Source: Legionella sp. (lineage in GTDB: Bacteria; Pseudomonadota; Gammaproteobacteria; Legionellales; Legionellaceae). From it: 64,000 nucleotides of DNA. Shown in pieces: positions 1 to 8,309 of this stretch (position 1 is its first letter; each line of letters begins with the position of its first letter). Made by a program: the position numbers and the translations under genes. The stretch lies in assembly GCA_017306715.1 (NCBI GenBank), contig JAFKHV010000009.1, positions 1-64,000 of the forward strand, written 5' to 3'. The notes below the pieces were generated by a model. It was not told the DNA's origin and searched no databases. It saw only the letters and a program-made list of their open reading frames with translations.

Positions 1-392
1 CCTGCAACTGCAGCCAAAGCAGCTGGCCATAGGAATAAAGTTAAAGCTGCAGCGCCAGCAACGAATAAAGAAGACCAAAACCAAATGCCTGCGCCCATCC
101 GGTTGTTGTACATGAAAGAAGAAATGGCACTACCGAGCCATTGGACACCATTCGCTATAAGCCCCAAAAGTCCGGGTCTTTGCTTAACCTGCACTCTAAC
201 TCGAGCATTACCCACTGTCTCATAATCCACATATTCATCAGGTATTTTATTCCATTTTGTATAAGAACCGTGAAACTCATCACGGGGTTTTTTTTTACGC
301 TCATAACCAAACAGTAAATCCGTGATTTTACTTAAAAGAATCCCCGGTCCCTTAAGTGTTTTTTCTGCTACATTTTTAAATGATAATGCCAT
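1..392 (-). CDS. Membrane protein of unknown function, 5' part only (truncated by window edge)
   Basis: Reading leftwards, an ATG at 392 is preceded by GGAG about 6 nt upstream (bases 399-402) and the frame stays open to base 1, giving about 130 residues. The first 70 residues are soluble, with a basic KKKPR patch near residue 33 and a Tyr/Lys/Glu-rich stretch. An amphipathic segment follows (about 74-93) and then a strong membrane segment (about 103-130) that runs off the window. There is no cleavable signal peptide. I do not recognise the family. Soluble-head plus membrane-hairpin proteins are common among Legionella orphans, but that is only a resemblance. It is downstream of queC on the same strand, with a 128-nt gap. 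Confidence 0.7.
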   Translation of the reverse strand, partial: MALSFKNVAEKTLKGPGILLSKITDLLFGYERKKKPRDEFHGSYTKWNKIPDEYVDYETVGNARVRVQVKQRPGLLGLIANGVQWLGSAISSFMYNNRMGAGIWFWSSLFVAGAAALTLFLWPAALAAVA

Positions 393-520
393 TATTTACT
401 CCATAAGTTAGTAAAGGCGGAATCATAGCAATGATTTTCGCCTTCGTGAACCAAAAATGGTCATATTGTTGTAACAAAATTGTAAAGGACCCGTCAAGAT
501 ACTAAAATAGTTACTAAAGA

Positions 521-1198
521 TTATGAACTTACATAACGGGTTGGATCAGAAATGCCTGCTCCAAAAAATCCTTGCTTGCGAAAGCTACAGCTATCACATA
601 CCCCGCAGGCACGCCCTTCTTCATCAGCTTGATAGCAGGAAATGGTCATGCCATAGTCCACACCCAATTTAATCCCGAGTTCGATGGTTTGGATTTTACT
701 CAGGTGTTGCAAAGGGGCATGCACAGTAAATAAGTCACCCTCAACCCCCGCTTTAGTTGCAAGATTTGCCATTTGGGTGAAGGCATCTATAAACTCGGGA
801 CGGCAATCGGGGTAGTGGGAATAGTCTATGGAGCTGACGCCGATAAAAATATCACGGGCTCCTACAGATTCAGCCAATCCCAACGCCATGGCCAGAAAAA
901 TGGTATTGCGTGCTGGGACATAGGTAACGGGAATCTGCGTGTCGCCATTGTACGCGGGGACTTCAATTTGTGTATTCGTCAGGGCGTTATTACGAAATAA
1001 ACCAGTATCTATTTGGGTGATAAAATGCTCAGTCACTGCAAAGTGGGAGGCGATGCGTTTGGCAGCCTGTAATTCAACGCTGTGGCGTTGGCCGTATGCG
1101 AAACTGAGTGCATAACAGGAAAATCCTTGGGCTTGCGCAAAGGCCAGACAGGTCGTAGAGTCTAGGCCACCAGATAATAACACCACGGCTTTTTTCAT
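521..1198 (-). CDS. queC: 7-cyano-7-deazaguanine synthase QueC
   Basis: Converts 7-carboxy-7-deazaguanine with ammonia and ATP to preQ0, a cytosolic step of queuosine tRNA modification. The 225-residue protein has the PP-loop signature SGGLDST at residues 9-15 and the C-terminal zinc cluster Cys188, Cys198, Cys201, Cys204, followed by the conserved FRKQGF element. Length and motif order are normal for QueC. The start has only a weak GAAG ribosome site. No other queuosine gene lies nearby, so it appears as a single cistron. Confidence 0.97.
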   Translation of the reverse strand: MKKAVVLLSGGLDSTTCLAFAQAQGFSCYALSFAYGQRHSVELQAAKRIASHFAVTEHFITQIDTGLFRNNALTNTQIEVPAYNGDTQIPVTYVPARNTIFLAMALGLAESVGARDIFIGVSSIDYSHYPDCRPEFIDAFTQMANLATKAGVEGDLFTVHAPLQHLSKIQTIELGIKLGVDYGMTISCYQADEEGRACGVCDSCSFRKQGFFGAGISDPTRYVSS

Positions 1199-1541
1199 AT
1201 AGTCTTCAATCTGATTGTTAGAAAGACATTATCTCATATTTAACTCAATCCATGAACTAACCATGGATGTCAGAATAATTTCAATCTGGAGTAGGCCAAG
1301 TTCGCTGAAATTCAAGAAAAATTGTAGCTTAAAATGGTTGAAGCATTCAGTACGGAGGAATTTAAAACCATTATCGGGCAGTAGTTTGGTAACTTTGCAA
1401 AATTTAGTATCGAATATGTAAAATTTTCACTGATTAACTTGTATACAAAATTAGTGCTATGTTATAAAAAAGCACACTATTCTCGAAGCCTTAAATGTTT
1501 CGGGCGAGTCGCCATTTAAATTACTAACACTGAGGTGACCT
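1199..1541. other. 343-nt intergenic region between divergent genes
   Basis: The spacer separates queC (minus) from the orphan membrane protein (plus). A 68-codon open frame on the plus strand (1215-1421) begins with TTG, lacks a ribosome site and looks like chance. The most promoter-like element for the downstream gene is TTGTAT at about 1440 with TTATAA 17 nt further on, an imperfect match. I see no hairpin terminator, repeat or RNA gene. Confidence 0.5.
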
Positions 1542-3404
1542 ATGTCTTCAAGTAGCGCAATTTTGCATCAATACATTCGGGAACAATTGTCCGGAAATAA
1601 CGATGATAAACGCTCCTTGATCGACCGCCTGTTTCATGAAGAACGTAGAAGCGATAGTGGCGACCTCCAAATGGAACTTGATTTTTATTTGGCGCGTTTG
1701 GACAATGTCGATCCGGTGTTATTCCCTTATATGAGTCTAGAGCGACGGCATCAGCTAGATATGGACTTGAGAATTACCGAATTAATTTTGAATGCGCAAT
1801 TGCAGTGGGAAGTGGAACATCAAAAAAAAGAAAATATCAAAACATACATGGAGCATATCGCGCGGTGTCGAAATTTTCATCGACAATTAAACCAAGAATC
1901 AAGCGTGCTTCGCGAGTGGACTCCTGTTGCTTTTTTAATGCGCAATGTTGCGTATGAATTTGTTCAGGAAATGGTCAGGCTTCCCGATGTAAAAAGTAAA
2001 GACATCATCGGTTTTATGAGTGCATTAAACCAAAAACGGTTATACTGGGTCTGGGGTTCTTCGTTTATTAAAACCGCGCTCAGTGTTATTCCTGAAAGCT
2101 TTTATAACTCCCAACAAGCCGGGAATATTGTTAAAGTTCCAGACCCTTACACCGGCGCCCTGAGTTGGGGTTTATACTATTTTCGATTTTCGATCAATTT
2201 ATTTTTGTTAATAAAACATACGATTAAAGGAGATCATCTCAGCGCACAAGAGCAGTCGCTGACTGTAGGGCAGCGATTTAGAACCCAATGGGCGCAACGA
2301 AAATTCACGTTGTTGAATGACTCCATTTGGGGCACTGCCAATTTATTATGCTATTTCTGGCTGACCGGTAAAACTATTCTCGGCACGGCAGGGGATGCGG
2401 TGACCGTCGGGTTATTAATTTTCGATACGATTGTGGCTTTTTGGGATCATGCTGAGCAACAAACACAATATTATGCTCAGCAGCATGAGCTTGAAGCGCA
2501 AATAGAAAACTGCAAGCGAAGTATTGAAGAAGAAGGTGAAAATAGTAAGCATCGATATCACCTAGCAAGCCTTGAGCACTCACTGGCACAGTTGAAAAAG
2601 AACTGGCAGTTCCAAAAATTAGCGCTTTACAACTCCATGATTTACGCCGTGACTTTAACTGCGGCATTTGTTGTCATGACGCTACCTTTTTTACCCATCG
2701 CGGCAACCATATCATTTACTCTCGGTGTTGTAGGGGCGGTTTTGTGCTTTGCTTTGACTCTTTTAAATAATGCCTTTAAAGGAGGCATTGAACTTTATAA
2801 AGCGCAGGATGCTGAAAAAGACATCATCTTGCAATTAGGGCAATTCAACAAACAATGGAGCGCGACCCCTAAGGAAAATTTAATCGAGCGAAAATTCCTG
2901 TATCTAGAGTTTAAAAAAGGTTATGCACAAACACTGTATCAACAACAGGTGGTGCATTATCAGACCGCGCATTTGATTCGTTCGATCATCATTGAAGCGT
3001 TGGTTCCATCCATTTTTCTTTCATGTACACTCTTTTTGCCATTCAGCATTAGTTTGGCAGCTATGGGGGCCGCAATTGGCTTAGCAATTGCCACCAACAT
3101 GCTGATTAATAAACTGTTGCAACCGAATGAAGATATAAAAAAACTTCCGCAAGTATTTGATGACGCTGAATTTGCTAAGTTCGAACAAGAAATGAAGGAC
3201 CAAAATTTTCTTAAATCCGCAGCAACACCGCAAGAGGAGCATGCGAAAGAAAGAAGACCGATAGATTATAAAAAGGTCCATGGGTTTTTTAACAAGCAAG
3301 TGGTTGATAAGAGTCGAAATAGTTCCAGACCGAGTGGCAATGAGCGAGAGCCATTATTAGATGGTTCAGCGCCATTGGATGAATCGACTCCCGGACATTC
3401 TTAG
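1542..3404 (+). CDS. Large orphan membrane protein with three hydrophobic regions (possible Dot/Icm substrate)
   Basis: 620 residues, preceded by GAGGTGA. The first 220 residues are soluble, helical and charged. Hydrophobic regions sit at about 266-300, 365-408 and 481-522, each long enough for a hairpin or a pair of helices. A charged, coiled-coil-prone region lies between the first two (about 305-355, Glu/Gln/His/Lys-rich). The C-terminal 80 residues are polar, rich in Glu, Lys, Pro and Ser, and end in Gly-His-Ser. There is no signal peptide and no recognised enzyme motif. This architecture resembles Legionella membrane-targeted effectors. That link is inference from shape, not from homology I can name. 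Confidence 0.85.
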   Translation: MSSSSAILHQYIREQLSGNNDDKRSLIDRLFHEERRSDSGDLQMELDFYLARLDNVDPVLFPYMSLERRHQLDMDLRITELILNAQLQWEVEHQKKENIKTYMEHIARCRNFHRQLNQESSVLREWTPVAFLMRNVAYEFVQEMVRLPDVKSKDIIGFMSALNQKRLYWVWGSSFIKTALSVIPESFYNSQQAGNIVKVPDPYTGALSWGLYYFRFSINLFLLIKHTIKGDHLSAQEQSLTVGQRFRTQWAQRKFTLLNDSIWGTANLLCYFWLTGKTILGTAGDAVTVGLLIFDTIVAFWDHAEQQTQYYAQQHELEAQIENCKRSIEEEGENSKHRYHLASLEHSLAQLKKNWQFQKLALYNSMIYAVTLTAAFVVMTLPFLPIAATISFTLGVVGAVLCFALTLLNNAFKGGIELYKAQDAEKDIILQLGQFNKQWSATPKENLIERKFLYLEFKKGYAQTLYQQQVVHYQTAHLIRSIIIEALVPSIFLSCTLFLPFSISLAAMGAAIGLAIATNMLINKLLQPNEDIKKLPQVFDDAEFAKFEQEMKDQNFLKSAATPQEEHAKERRPIDYKKVHGFFNKQVVDKSRNSSRPSGNEREPLLDGSAPLDESTPGHS

Positions 3405-3432
3405 TAGACACTATTCTTCTCTAGGGTATAAT
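3405..3432 (+). promoter_or_regulatory. Sigma-70 promoter for the T2 RNase gene
   Basis: TAGACA (3405-3410, 5/6 match) and a perfect TATAAT (3427-3432) are separated by 16 nt. Transcription would begin near 3439, about 23 nt before the chosen ATG. The -35 abuts the stop codon of the previous gene. Confidence 0.65.
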
Positions 3433-3461
3433 GGTGGCATCTTTTGGTTAGGATGACCGCC

Positions 3462-4226
3462 ATGAAATTTCTAATGTGTGCCCTTTTTTTCCTCTGCTCT
3501 CCTCATGCGTTTACGCAATCGGAAACCAATTGTGATTTTACTCCGGGAATTTATGATTCCAACGTTTTGGCCTTAAGTTGGCAACCCGGGTTTTGCCAGA
3601 CTTATGGTTATGAGGCGGGGAAACCGGAATGCCTCCATCTGGCGCAAAAATCGTACGCCGCCCAGCATCTGGTATTACATGGCTTATGGCCCAATCAGAA
3701 AGCCTGCGGGCAAAGTTATGGATATTGTGGGGTCGTACCGCAAGGTTACCACTGTAATTACCCCGAGGTACCCTTATCAACCAAGGTGGCAACAGCACTG
3801 CACGAGTTGATGCCAAGCTTTCATTTTGGTAGTTGTCTGGAACGTCATGAGTGGAATAAACATGGCAGTTGTCAAAATTTAAATGCCGATGCTTATTTTA
3901 CCCTGGCAATGCGCTTAGCTCGCGAGGTCGATGAGTCACCTTTCGGGGTCTTTTTAACGCGAAATCGTGGTAAAAATGTGTCACTCACCGCGTTACATCA
4001 GGCCATAGTCGATACGGTTGGGGTGGATTATGCAAAAACGTTTTATCTGGGTTGCAAAAATAGCACGCTGGTTGACGTATACATTGAACTCCCGGCAATT
4101 ATTGATGAGGATGAACCCCTGTTATCGCTCATTAAACGAGGCCCGAACTATCCGCGTCGCGATAGTTGCCCACGTAATGTCAAGATTTCCAACTTCTCAC
4201 GCGAGATGAATCTCTCTATGTTTTAA
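3462..4226 (+). CDS. srnA: Secreted ribonuclease, T2 family (SrnA-like)
   Basis: Acid-type RNase cleaving RNA through a 2',3'-cyclic phosphate. Both family signatures are present: CAS I HGLWP with His73, and CAS II HEWNKHG with His129, Glu130, Lys133 and His134. Several cysteines fit disulfides. I chose the ATG at 3462 because AGGA lies 9 nt upstream and the protein then opens with a clean signal peptide (about 18 residues, ending near HAFTQS). TTG 3444 and ATG 3453 are in-frame alternatives. L. pneumophila SrnA is a type II-secreted T2 RNase that promotes growth in amoebae. Orthology here rests on motifs, length and the nearby plaC. Confidence 0.93.
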   Translation: MKFLMCALFFLCSPHAFTQSETNCDFTPGIYDSNVLALSWQPGFCQTYGYEAGKPECLHLAQKSYAAQHLVLHGLWPNQKACGQSYGYCGVVPQGYHCNYPEVPLSTKVATALHELMPSFHFGSCLERHEWNKHGSCQNLNADAYFTLAMRLAREVDESPFGVFLTRNRGKNVSLTALHQAIVDTVGVDYAKTFYLGCKNSTLVDVYIELPAIIDEDEPLLSLIKRGPNYPRRDSCPRNVKISNFSREMNLSMF

Positions 4227-4251
4227 GTTGATGATTTAGCATAATTCTGCC

Positions 4252-4280
4252 TTGCACATTCACGCGACTTCCTCTAATGT
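4252..4280 (+). promoter_or_regulatory. Possible promoter of the DUF2807-type lipoprotein gene
   Basis: TTGCAC (4252-4257) and TAATGT (4275-4280) with a 17-nt spacer, 33 nt before the ATG at 4313. The -10 is a 4/6 match, so this is tentative. Confidence 0.35.
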
Positions 4281-4312
4281 AGGGGCATTATCTTTAGAGG
4301 AATCAACAAATT

Positions 4313-5269
4313 ATGGTAAAGCAATGTTCAATTGTTTTGGTACTGGCTTGTATGCTGATGTCCTGTGTACACCATCGACCCAAACCGCAACCCATTGATA
4401 CTTTACCCGCTAAACGTATTACGCAAAATCGCGCCTTAGACTCGTTTAATTATGTCGATGTCCAAGGACGCATCAATGTCACTTTACATACCGGTTATCG
4501 TCAACCGCGTTTGATTTTGCGCGGTGATACGCGCGATCTGGCACAACTTAAAGTCCAGATGCGCGGTCAAACCCTTGAGCTTATCCTGGGGAAAGGATTT
4601 CCACATCATGGACCTATTCATGCCGATATCCACAGTCACTATTTAAATGGTTTTAAATATGATGGCTATGGCAGTATTAATGGGCCTAATTTGCATACGA
4701 GTGCAATCAATCTGGATATTACCAATGATGGGGCTACCCGTTTAAGTGGAGTACTCGGCGTGCAGAGTCTGCGGTTGGCGGGCAAGGGCTTTACCAGTAT
4801 CAACGGTCTATCCAGTAATCATTTACAACTTTATTTAAAAGGAAGTCCCAAAGTACAATTAACGGGGAAAGCCAATATCAGCAATGTGGTTATGGGTGGC
4901 AATACCTGGTTTAGCTTCTATTGGTTAAAAAGTGATACGATGGTGGTGCGGGCAAAAGATAGGGCACGCATTCAATTTGCCGGTACAGTCAACCGTCTGG
5001 ATGTAGAACTTTGGGGACGAGCGCAGTTTAAAGGACGCTATTTGCGGGCGCAACGTAGTTTTGTTAAAACCCACGATCGGGCTGTGGCTGAAATATCTGC
5101 GGTGAATCATCAAAGCAACTTAGCAACCGATGCCAGCGATATTTACTATTTTAATTTAGCCAATACCCGAGCTGACTTTATGGCTTACAATGGATCCGTA
5201 TTGGATATGCGGGAATGGGATCGCATCAATTATCGCGATTTCGACCGGTACAACAAGCAGTTCCCCTAA
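4313..5269 (+). CDS. Lipoprotein with DUF2807-like (GIN) beta-solenoid domain
   Basis: 318 residues. A lipoprotein signal peptide ends in the lipobox LMSC, with acylated Cys18. After a Pro-rich linker the protein is a long beta-rich repeat region: short strands, recurrent Gly-Asn turns, and ladder-like stretches around the phrases GYGSING, LRLAGKG and LYLKGSP. This is the pattern of the DUF2807 putative adhesin-head fold, which in known members opens with a segment like VQGRINVTLHTG. It is probably anchored in the outer membrane or facing the periplasm. No catalytic residues are evident. It stands alone, and an oppositely oriented gene follows. Confidence 0.8.
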   Translation: MVKQCSIVLVLACMLMSCVHHRPKPQPIDTLPAKRITQNRALDSFNYVDVQGRINVTLHTGYRQPRLILRGDTRDLAQLKVQMRGQTLELILGKGFPHHGPIHADIHSHYLNGFKYDGYGSINGPNLHTSAINLDITNDGATRLSGVLGVQSLRLAGKGFTSINGLSSNHLQLYLKGSPKVQLTGKANISNVVMGGNTWFSFYWLKSDTMVVRAKDRARIQFAGTVNRLDVELWGRAQFKGRYLRAQRSFVKTHDRAVAEISAVNHQSNLATDASDIYYFNLANTRADFMAYNGSVLDMREWDRINYRDFDRYNKQFP

Positions 5270-5273
5270 AAAA

Positions 5274-5300
5274 TAAGAAGCCGTAAGATACGGCTTCTTA
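5274..5300 (-). terminator. Rho-independent terminator of the minus-strand alpha/beta hydrolase
   Basis: Perfect 12-bp arms, TAAGAAGCCGTA (5274-5285) and its complement (5289-5300), with a 3-nt loop. Read on the minus strand the stem is followed by T6. The stem includes the TAA stop of the hydrolase gene. On the plus strand there is no T-run, so it mainly serves the minus strand but may also block read-through from the lipoprotein gene. Confidence 0.85.
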
Positions 5301-6083
5301 AGAGAATTGGTTCATGCAGTCAACAATTTCGGTTAAATCACCATCAAGTGTTAGGACATGGGCACTATGATTAAGCCAATGAATGGTAGTATTTGCATCA
5401 TCGGCAAATAGCTCGGCAACATGCTGCGAGGAGACAACCAAATCATGGCGCCCCAAAAATAGTTCTGTCGGTGCAGTGAATGGTTGATGCTGGTAATTAA
5501 GAATTAATTGGAATAGTTCGATGACACTGGCAATAGGTAGGCGTCTGTAGGAAATTTCTTCATGTCCAGGCTGCATGATACTACCCGCGGAACCACGTAA
5601 TTCACGAAAACCCAAGAAATACAGCGTTTGTGCAAGCTTAAGATAAGCGCGTTCATTCATGCATAGTTTTAATGCGGGAGCAAACAGGAAAATTCGATTA
5701 AAATGAAATTCTTTAGCAAGTAAGCTTGCCAATAATCCACCCAAAGATAAACCTGCAATATCAACGTGTTCATATTCATTGAGTAACGCTGTAGCCTGCT
5801 CTCGCCCGCAGTCGAGCCATTCCTGTGCTGTTGCCTGGTGCATCTCCTGGATACTGCTTCCATGGCCGGGTAGATTGGGGCAAAAAATAGCATCATAGTT
5901 TTTTAGTTGTGGCACGAGGCAGCGATATACTGCAGCAGAAGAAGTAAAACCGTGCAGCAGCAAGAGCGCTCGGCGTTTAGTGGTGCTGACTTGTTGAATA
6001 GGCAAGATTAACGAGTAATCAGAATCCGCCAAGTCGCGAACTTGCTGTTGTTGAAACATATAACGAAAATCATTCTTATTCAT
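5298..6083 (-). CDS. Alpha/beta hydrolase, carboxylesterase / monoacylglycerol lipase-like
   Basis: 261 residues. The oxyanion region is LLLHGFTSS (about 41-49), the nucleophile elbow is GLSLGG (Ser113), the acid is Asp214 in GRHDLV, and His242 sits in HSAHVLTLD. All triad members are in the order and spacing of the Est30-type carboxylesterase family, which hydrolyses short- to medium-chain esters. There is no signal peptide, so it is probably cytosolic. It is a single cistron ending in a strong terminator. The natural substrate cannot be told from sequence. Confidence 0.88.
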   Translation of the reverse strand: MNKNDFRYMFQQQQVRDLADSDYSLILPIQQVSTTKRRALLLLHGFTSSAAVYRCLVPQLKNYDAIFCPNLPGHGSSIQEMHQATAQEWLDCGREQATALLNEYEHVDIAGLSLGGLLASLLAKEFHFNRIFLFAPALKLCMNERAYLKLAQTLYFLGFRELRGSAGSIMQPGHEEISYRRLPIASVIELFQLILNYQHQPFTAPTELFLGRHDLVVSSQHVAELFADDANTTIHWLNHSAHVLTLDGDLTEIVDCMNQFS

Positions 6084-6231
6084 GGTTCACCATCTGCAAA
6101 AAAATTGTAAAAATTTTCATTTGCGATACCTGTAACGTTCTATTCTTGGTATGATTTTTAACATGGAACGGGTGGATGTACCACTGTTGAAAACCTATTT
6201 ATTCAATGAGCCTGCTAAGCATAGACAATTA

Positions 6232-6261
6232 CTGACTATTATATTAGCAGTGTGCTATCTT
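6232..6261 (+). promoter_or_regulatory. Possible promoter of the acidic orphan gene
   Basis: CTGACT (6232-6237), an 18-nt spacer and TATCTT (6256-6261) preceded by TGC, an extended -10. The ATG is 31 nt downstream. A moderate match only. Confidence 0.35.
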
Positions 6262-6292
6262 TAAAGTAATAAAGTTCTTGTGAGGTCGAGCG

Positions 6293-7165
6293 ATGAGCAG
6301 CAATGAAAACAATGTAAACACCCCTGATAATGACGATGATCCCCTGCTGTATGTGCGCAATTTATTTGACGAACAAGAGGAATTAACTCCTGAGGCGGAG
6401 GCCGCTCCTGAGGCTCAAGCAGAAGAACCAGAGGCCGAAGCTAAAAATTCAGCTGCCCCCAAGCCTGCTAATACTGATGCTCCAAAACCCGAAAAAGCAA
6501 GTGGTAAAGGGAAACAAAATAAAGATCCAATGCAGGATTTAGTGGATGAACTTGACCAGTTTGTTAAAGAAATTAACGAGGATGTCACTGGCTTATTCAA
6601 AAAAGCAGGTCAGAAAATTTGGGATAAAATTGAACCAACTGAGCCCATGCAAAAGCTAAAAGCAGGTTTGAATGAAGCCAAAGAGTTCATGGAAAACAAA
6701 ACTGGGCTTGATTTTGATTCGGCCAAAGGATTTGTGGGCAGCATCATGAAAAAAATTGGCGATTCGTTTGCGCAATTAAAAGACGATATTGAGGCGAAGA
6801 TGCAAGCAAAATCAGCCCCCAATAACGATAAGTCCGATGAAAATTTAGATGAAAACGACCAGTTAGCCGATAGTGACTTAGATACGGAACAAACTTTATT
6901 AGCCGGAGAAGATGCTGAACCTGAGGCAGATACCGACTTATTAGCGGATGCGGGTATGGATGCTCAAGAAGACGATGCCACCGTGAAGATGGAAGCAGGA
7001 GAGGACAGTGCGGAATCGGATTTGGTAAAAGCCTTTGGTGAAAAAGTGTTTGATGATCTATTGGAAAATGATAAGAATGTGACTTCTACGTCTAAACCTG
7101 AACAACCCAGTAAAGGTCAAGATCTAGAGAACGAACAAACTTCTGGTATGGGTATGAGTACCTAG
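6293..7165 (+). CDS. Highly acidic, low-complexity protein of unknown function
   Basis: 290 residues, with GAGG upstream of the ATG. It has three parts. An N-terminal Glu/Ala/Pro-rich disordered stretch (about 25-80) is followed by a central helical segment (about 80-175) with amphipathic repeats around GLFKKAGQKIWDKI and KGFVGSIMKKIGDSF. A second acidic region (about 180-250) precedes a short helix and a polar Ser/Thr/Gly tail. There is no signal peptide, membrane segment or catalytic motif. The amphipathic Lys-rich helices inside acidic flanks could bind membranes or partner proteins, which is speculation. I do not recognise the family. Confidence 0.8.
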   Translation: MSSNENNVNTPDNDDDPLLYVRNLFDEQEELTPEAEAAPEAQAEEPEAEAKNSAAPKPANTDAPKPEKASGKGKQNKDPMQDLVDELDQFVKEINEDVTGLFKKAGQKIWDKIEPTEPMQKLKAGLNEAKEFMENKTGLDFDSAKGFVGSIMKKIGDSFAQLKDDIEAKMQAKSAPNNDKSDENLDENDQLADSDLDTEQTLLAGEDAEPEADTDLLADAGMDAQEDDATVKMEAGEDSAESDLVKAFGEKVFDDLLENDKNVTSTSKPEQPSKGQDLENEQTSGMGMST

Positions 7166-7201
7166 AATAATTCGGTGTCGTTACGAAAGCGCTATAAGAT
7201 T

Positions 7202-7233
7202 CCCTCTCCCCATGCAAGGCATAAGGGAGAGGG
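7202..7233. repeat. REP-like palindrome between convergent genes
   Basis: CCCTCTCCC (7202-7210) and GGGAGAGGG (7225-7233) form a perfect 9-bp stem with a 14-nt loop, followed by TGCGAGTGAGG. No T-run follows on either strand, so it is not a classical terminator. Similar CCCTCTCCC/GGGAGAGGG palindromes recur in many gammaproteobacterial intergenic regions. I see one copy in this window. Confidence 0.55.
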
Positions 7234-7272
7234 TGCGAGTGAGGTTAATAACAATCGTGGCGGCGATTGGTA

Positions 7273-8286
7273 TTAACGCTCCATTAATTTATGCGGCAAG
7301 CTCTCAATGCGACCGGCTTGAGTCACGAGGACATAGTTCAATTTACGTTGTAGTTCACTTATTGTGTCTGCACCTGCATAAGTTAACCCAGAGCGTAAGC
7401 CGCCAACGATATCCCCAATGATTGCATCTGGGTTTTCTTTAAAAGCGACCTCTGTAGCCACGCCTTCAGCAGTTTTCCATTCATGCATTTGCCCAAGAAA
7501 ATCTTCTTGCGCTTCTTTGGAAGCCATACCGCGATAACGTTTTACCTTAGTGCCATCCGCTTTCGTGATGACCTCGCCTGGAGTAGGCTCTGTGCCCGCA
7601 AGCATTCCACCAATCATGACAAAATCAGCCCCGAACGCGAGTGCCTTAACAATATCGCCTGAGGTTTTAATGCCCCCATCTGCCACAATTGAGCGGTCTG
7701 TACGAGAACAGTCTTGGATACACGTAAGCATCGGGATACCAAAACCTGTTTTGATGCGCGTGCTGCAGACAGAACCGCCACCAATACCTGCTTTGATGAT
7801 ATCAGCACCGCATGAGGCTAAATAATCTGCGCCGGCATACGTGGCTACATTTCCCGCCATAATGCATCGATCCTGGAGTAATTGACGCAAGCTTTTCAGA
7901 GTTTTACCCACATATTTAGCATGTGCATGGGCTACGTCCACACAGAAGTACTCAGCCCCCGCATCGCGTAATGCCTCAGCACGCTCCAACTCAGCAGCGG
8001 TACAGCCAATGGAGACGAAAACTTTACCGGTACATTTTTTAAATTCCTGAATATTTTGTTCCACACTCATGAAGCGATGTAATGCACCAATTGCTCCCTT
8101 GCTGGACATAAAATTTGCCATACCACTTTCGGTAATCGTATCCATGTTGGAGCTTATCACTGGGAGTTCCAGGGTTAATTTGCCCAAGCGGTCGGTACTG
8201 CTGGTATCGACCACCCGGCGGGATTCGTGATGGTTATAGGCGGGGACAAGTAGAACATCATCAAATGTGATGGCTTGATCAGTCAT
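7273..8286 (-). CDS. guaC: GMP reductase
   Basis: NADPH-dependent deamination of GMP to IMP, a purine salvage step. The 337-residue IMPDH/GMPR-family barrel lacks the CBS pair typical of IMP dehydrogenase. It carries the catalytic loop GIGGGSVCSTR with Cys174, the nucleotide-binding segments SNMDT and GIKTSGDIVKALAFGADFVMIGG, and a mobile-flap region around KRYRGMASKEAQ. The length fits GuaC. It lies 23 nt downstream of the PIN-PhoH gene and is probably co-transcribed with it. Confidence 0.95.
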   Translation of the reverse strand: MTDQAITFDDVLLVPAYNHHESRRVVDTSSTDRLGKLTLELPVISSNMDTITESGMANFMSSKGAIGALHRFMSVEQNIQEFKKCTGKVFVSIGCTAAELERAEALRDAGAEYFCVDVAHAHAKYVGKTLKSLRQLLQDRCIMAGNVATYAGADYLASCGADIIKAGIGGGSVCSTRIKTGFGIPMLTCIQDCSRTDRSIVADGGIKTSGDIVKALAFGADFVMIGGMLAGTEPTPGEVITKADGTKVKRYRGMASKEAQEDFLGQMHEWKTAEGVATEVAFKENPDAIIGDIVGGLRSGLTYAGADTISELQRKLNYVLVTQAGRIESLPHKLMER

Positions 8287-8309
8287 GGTGCATCCTCGTA
8301 AAACGCATA

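Noticed and set aside
1215..1421. 68-codon open frame on the plus strand
   Set aside because: TTG start, no ribosome site, no domain-like sequence; it fills otherwise non-coding DNA between divergent genes.
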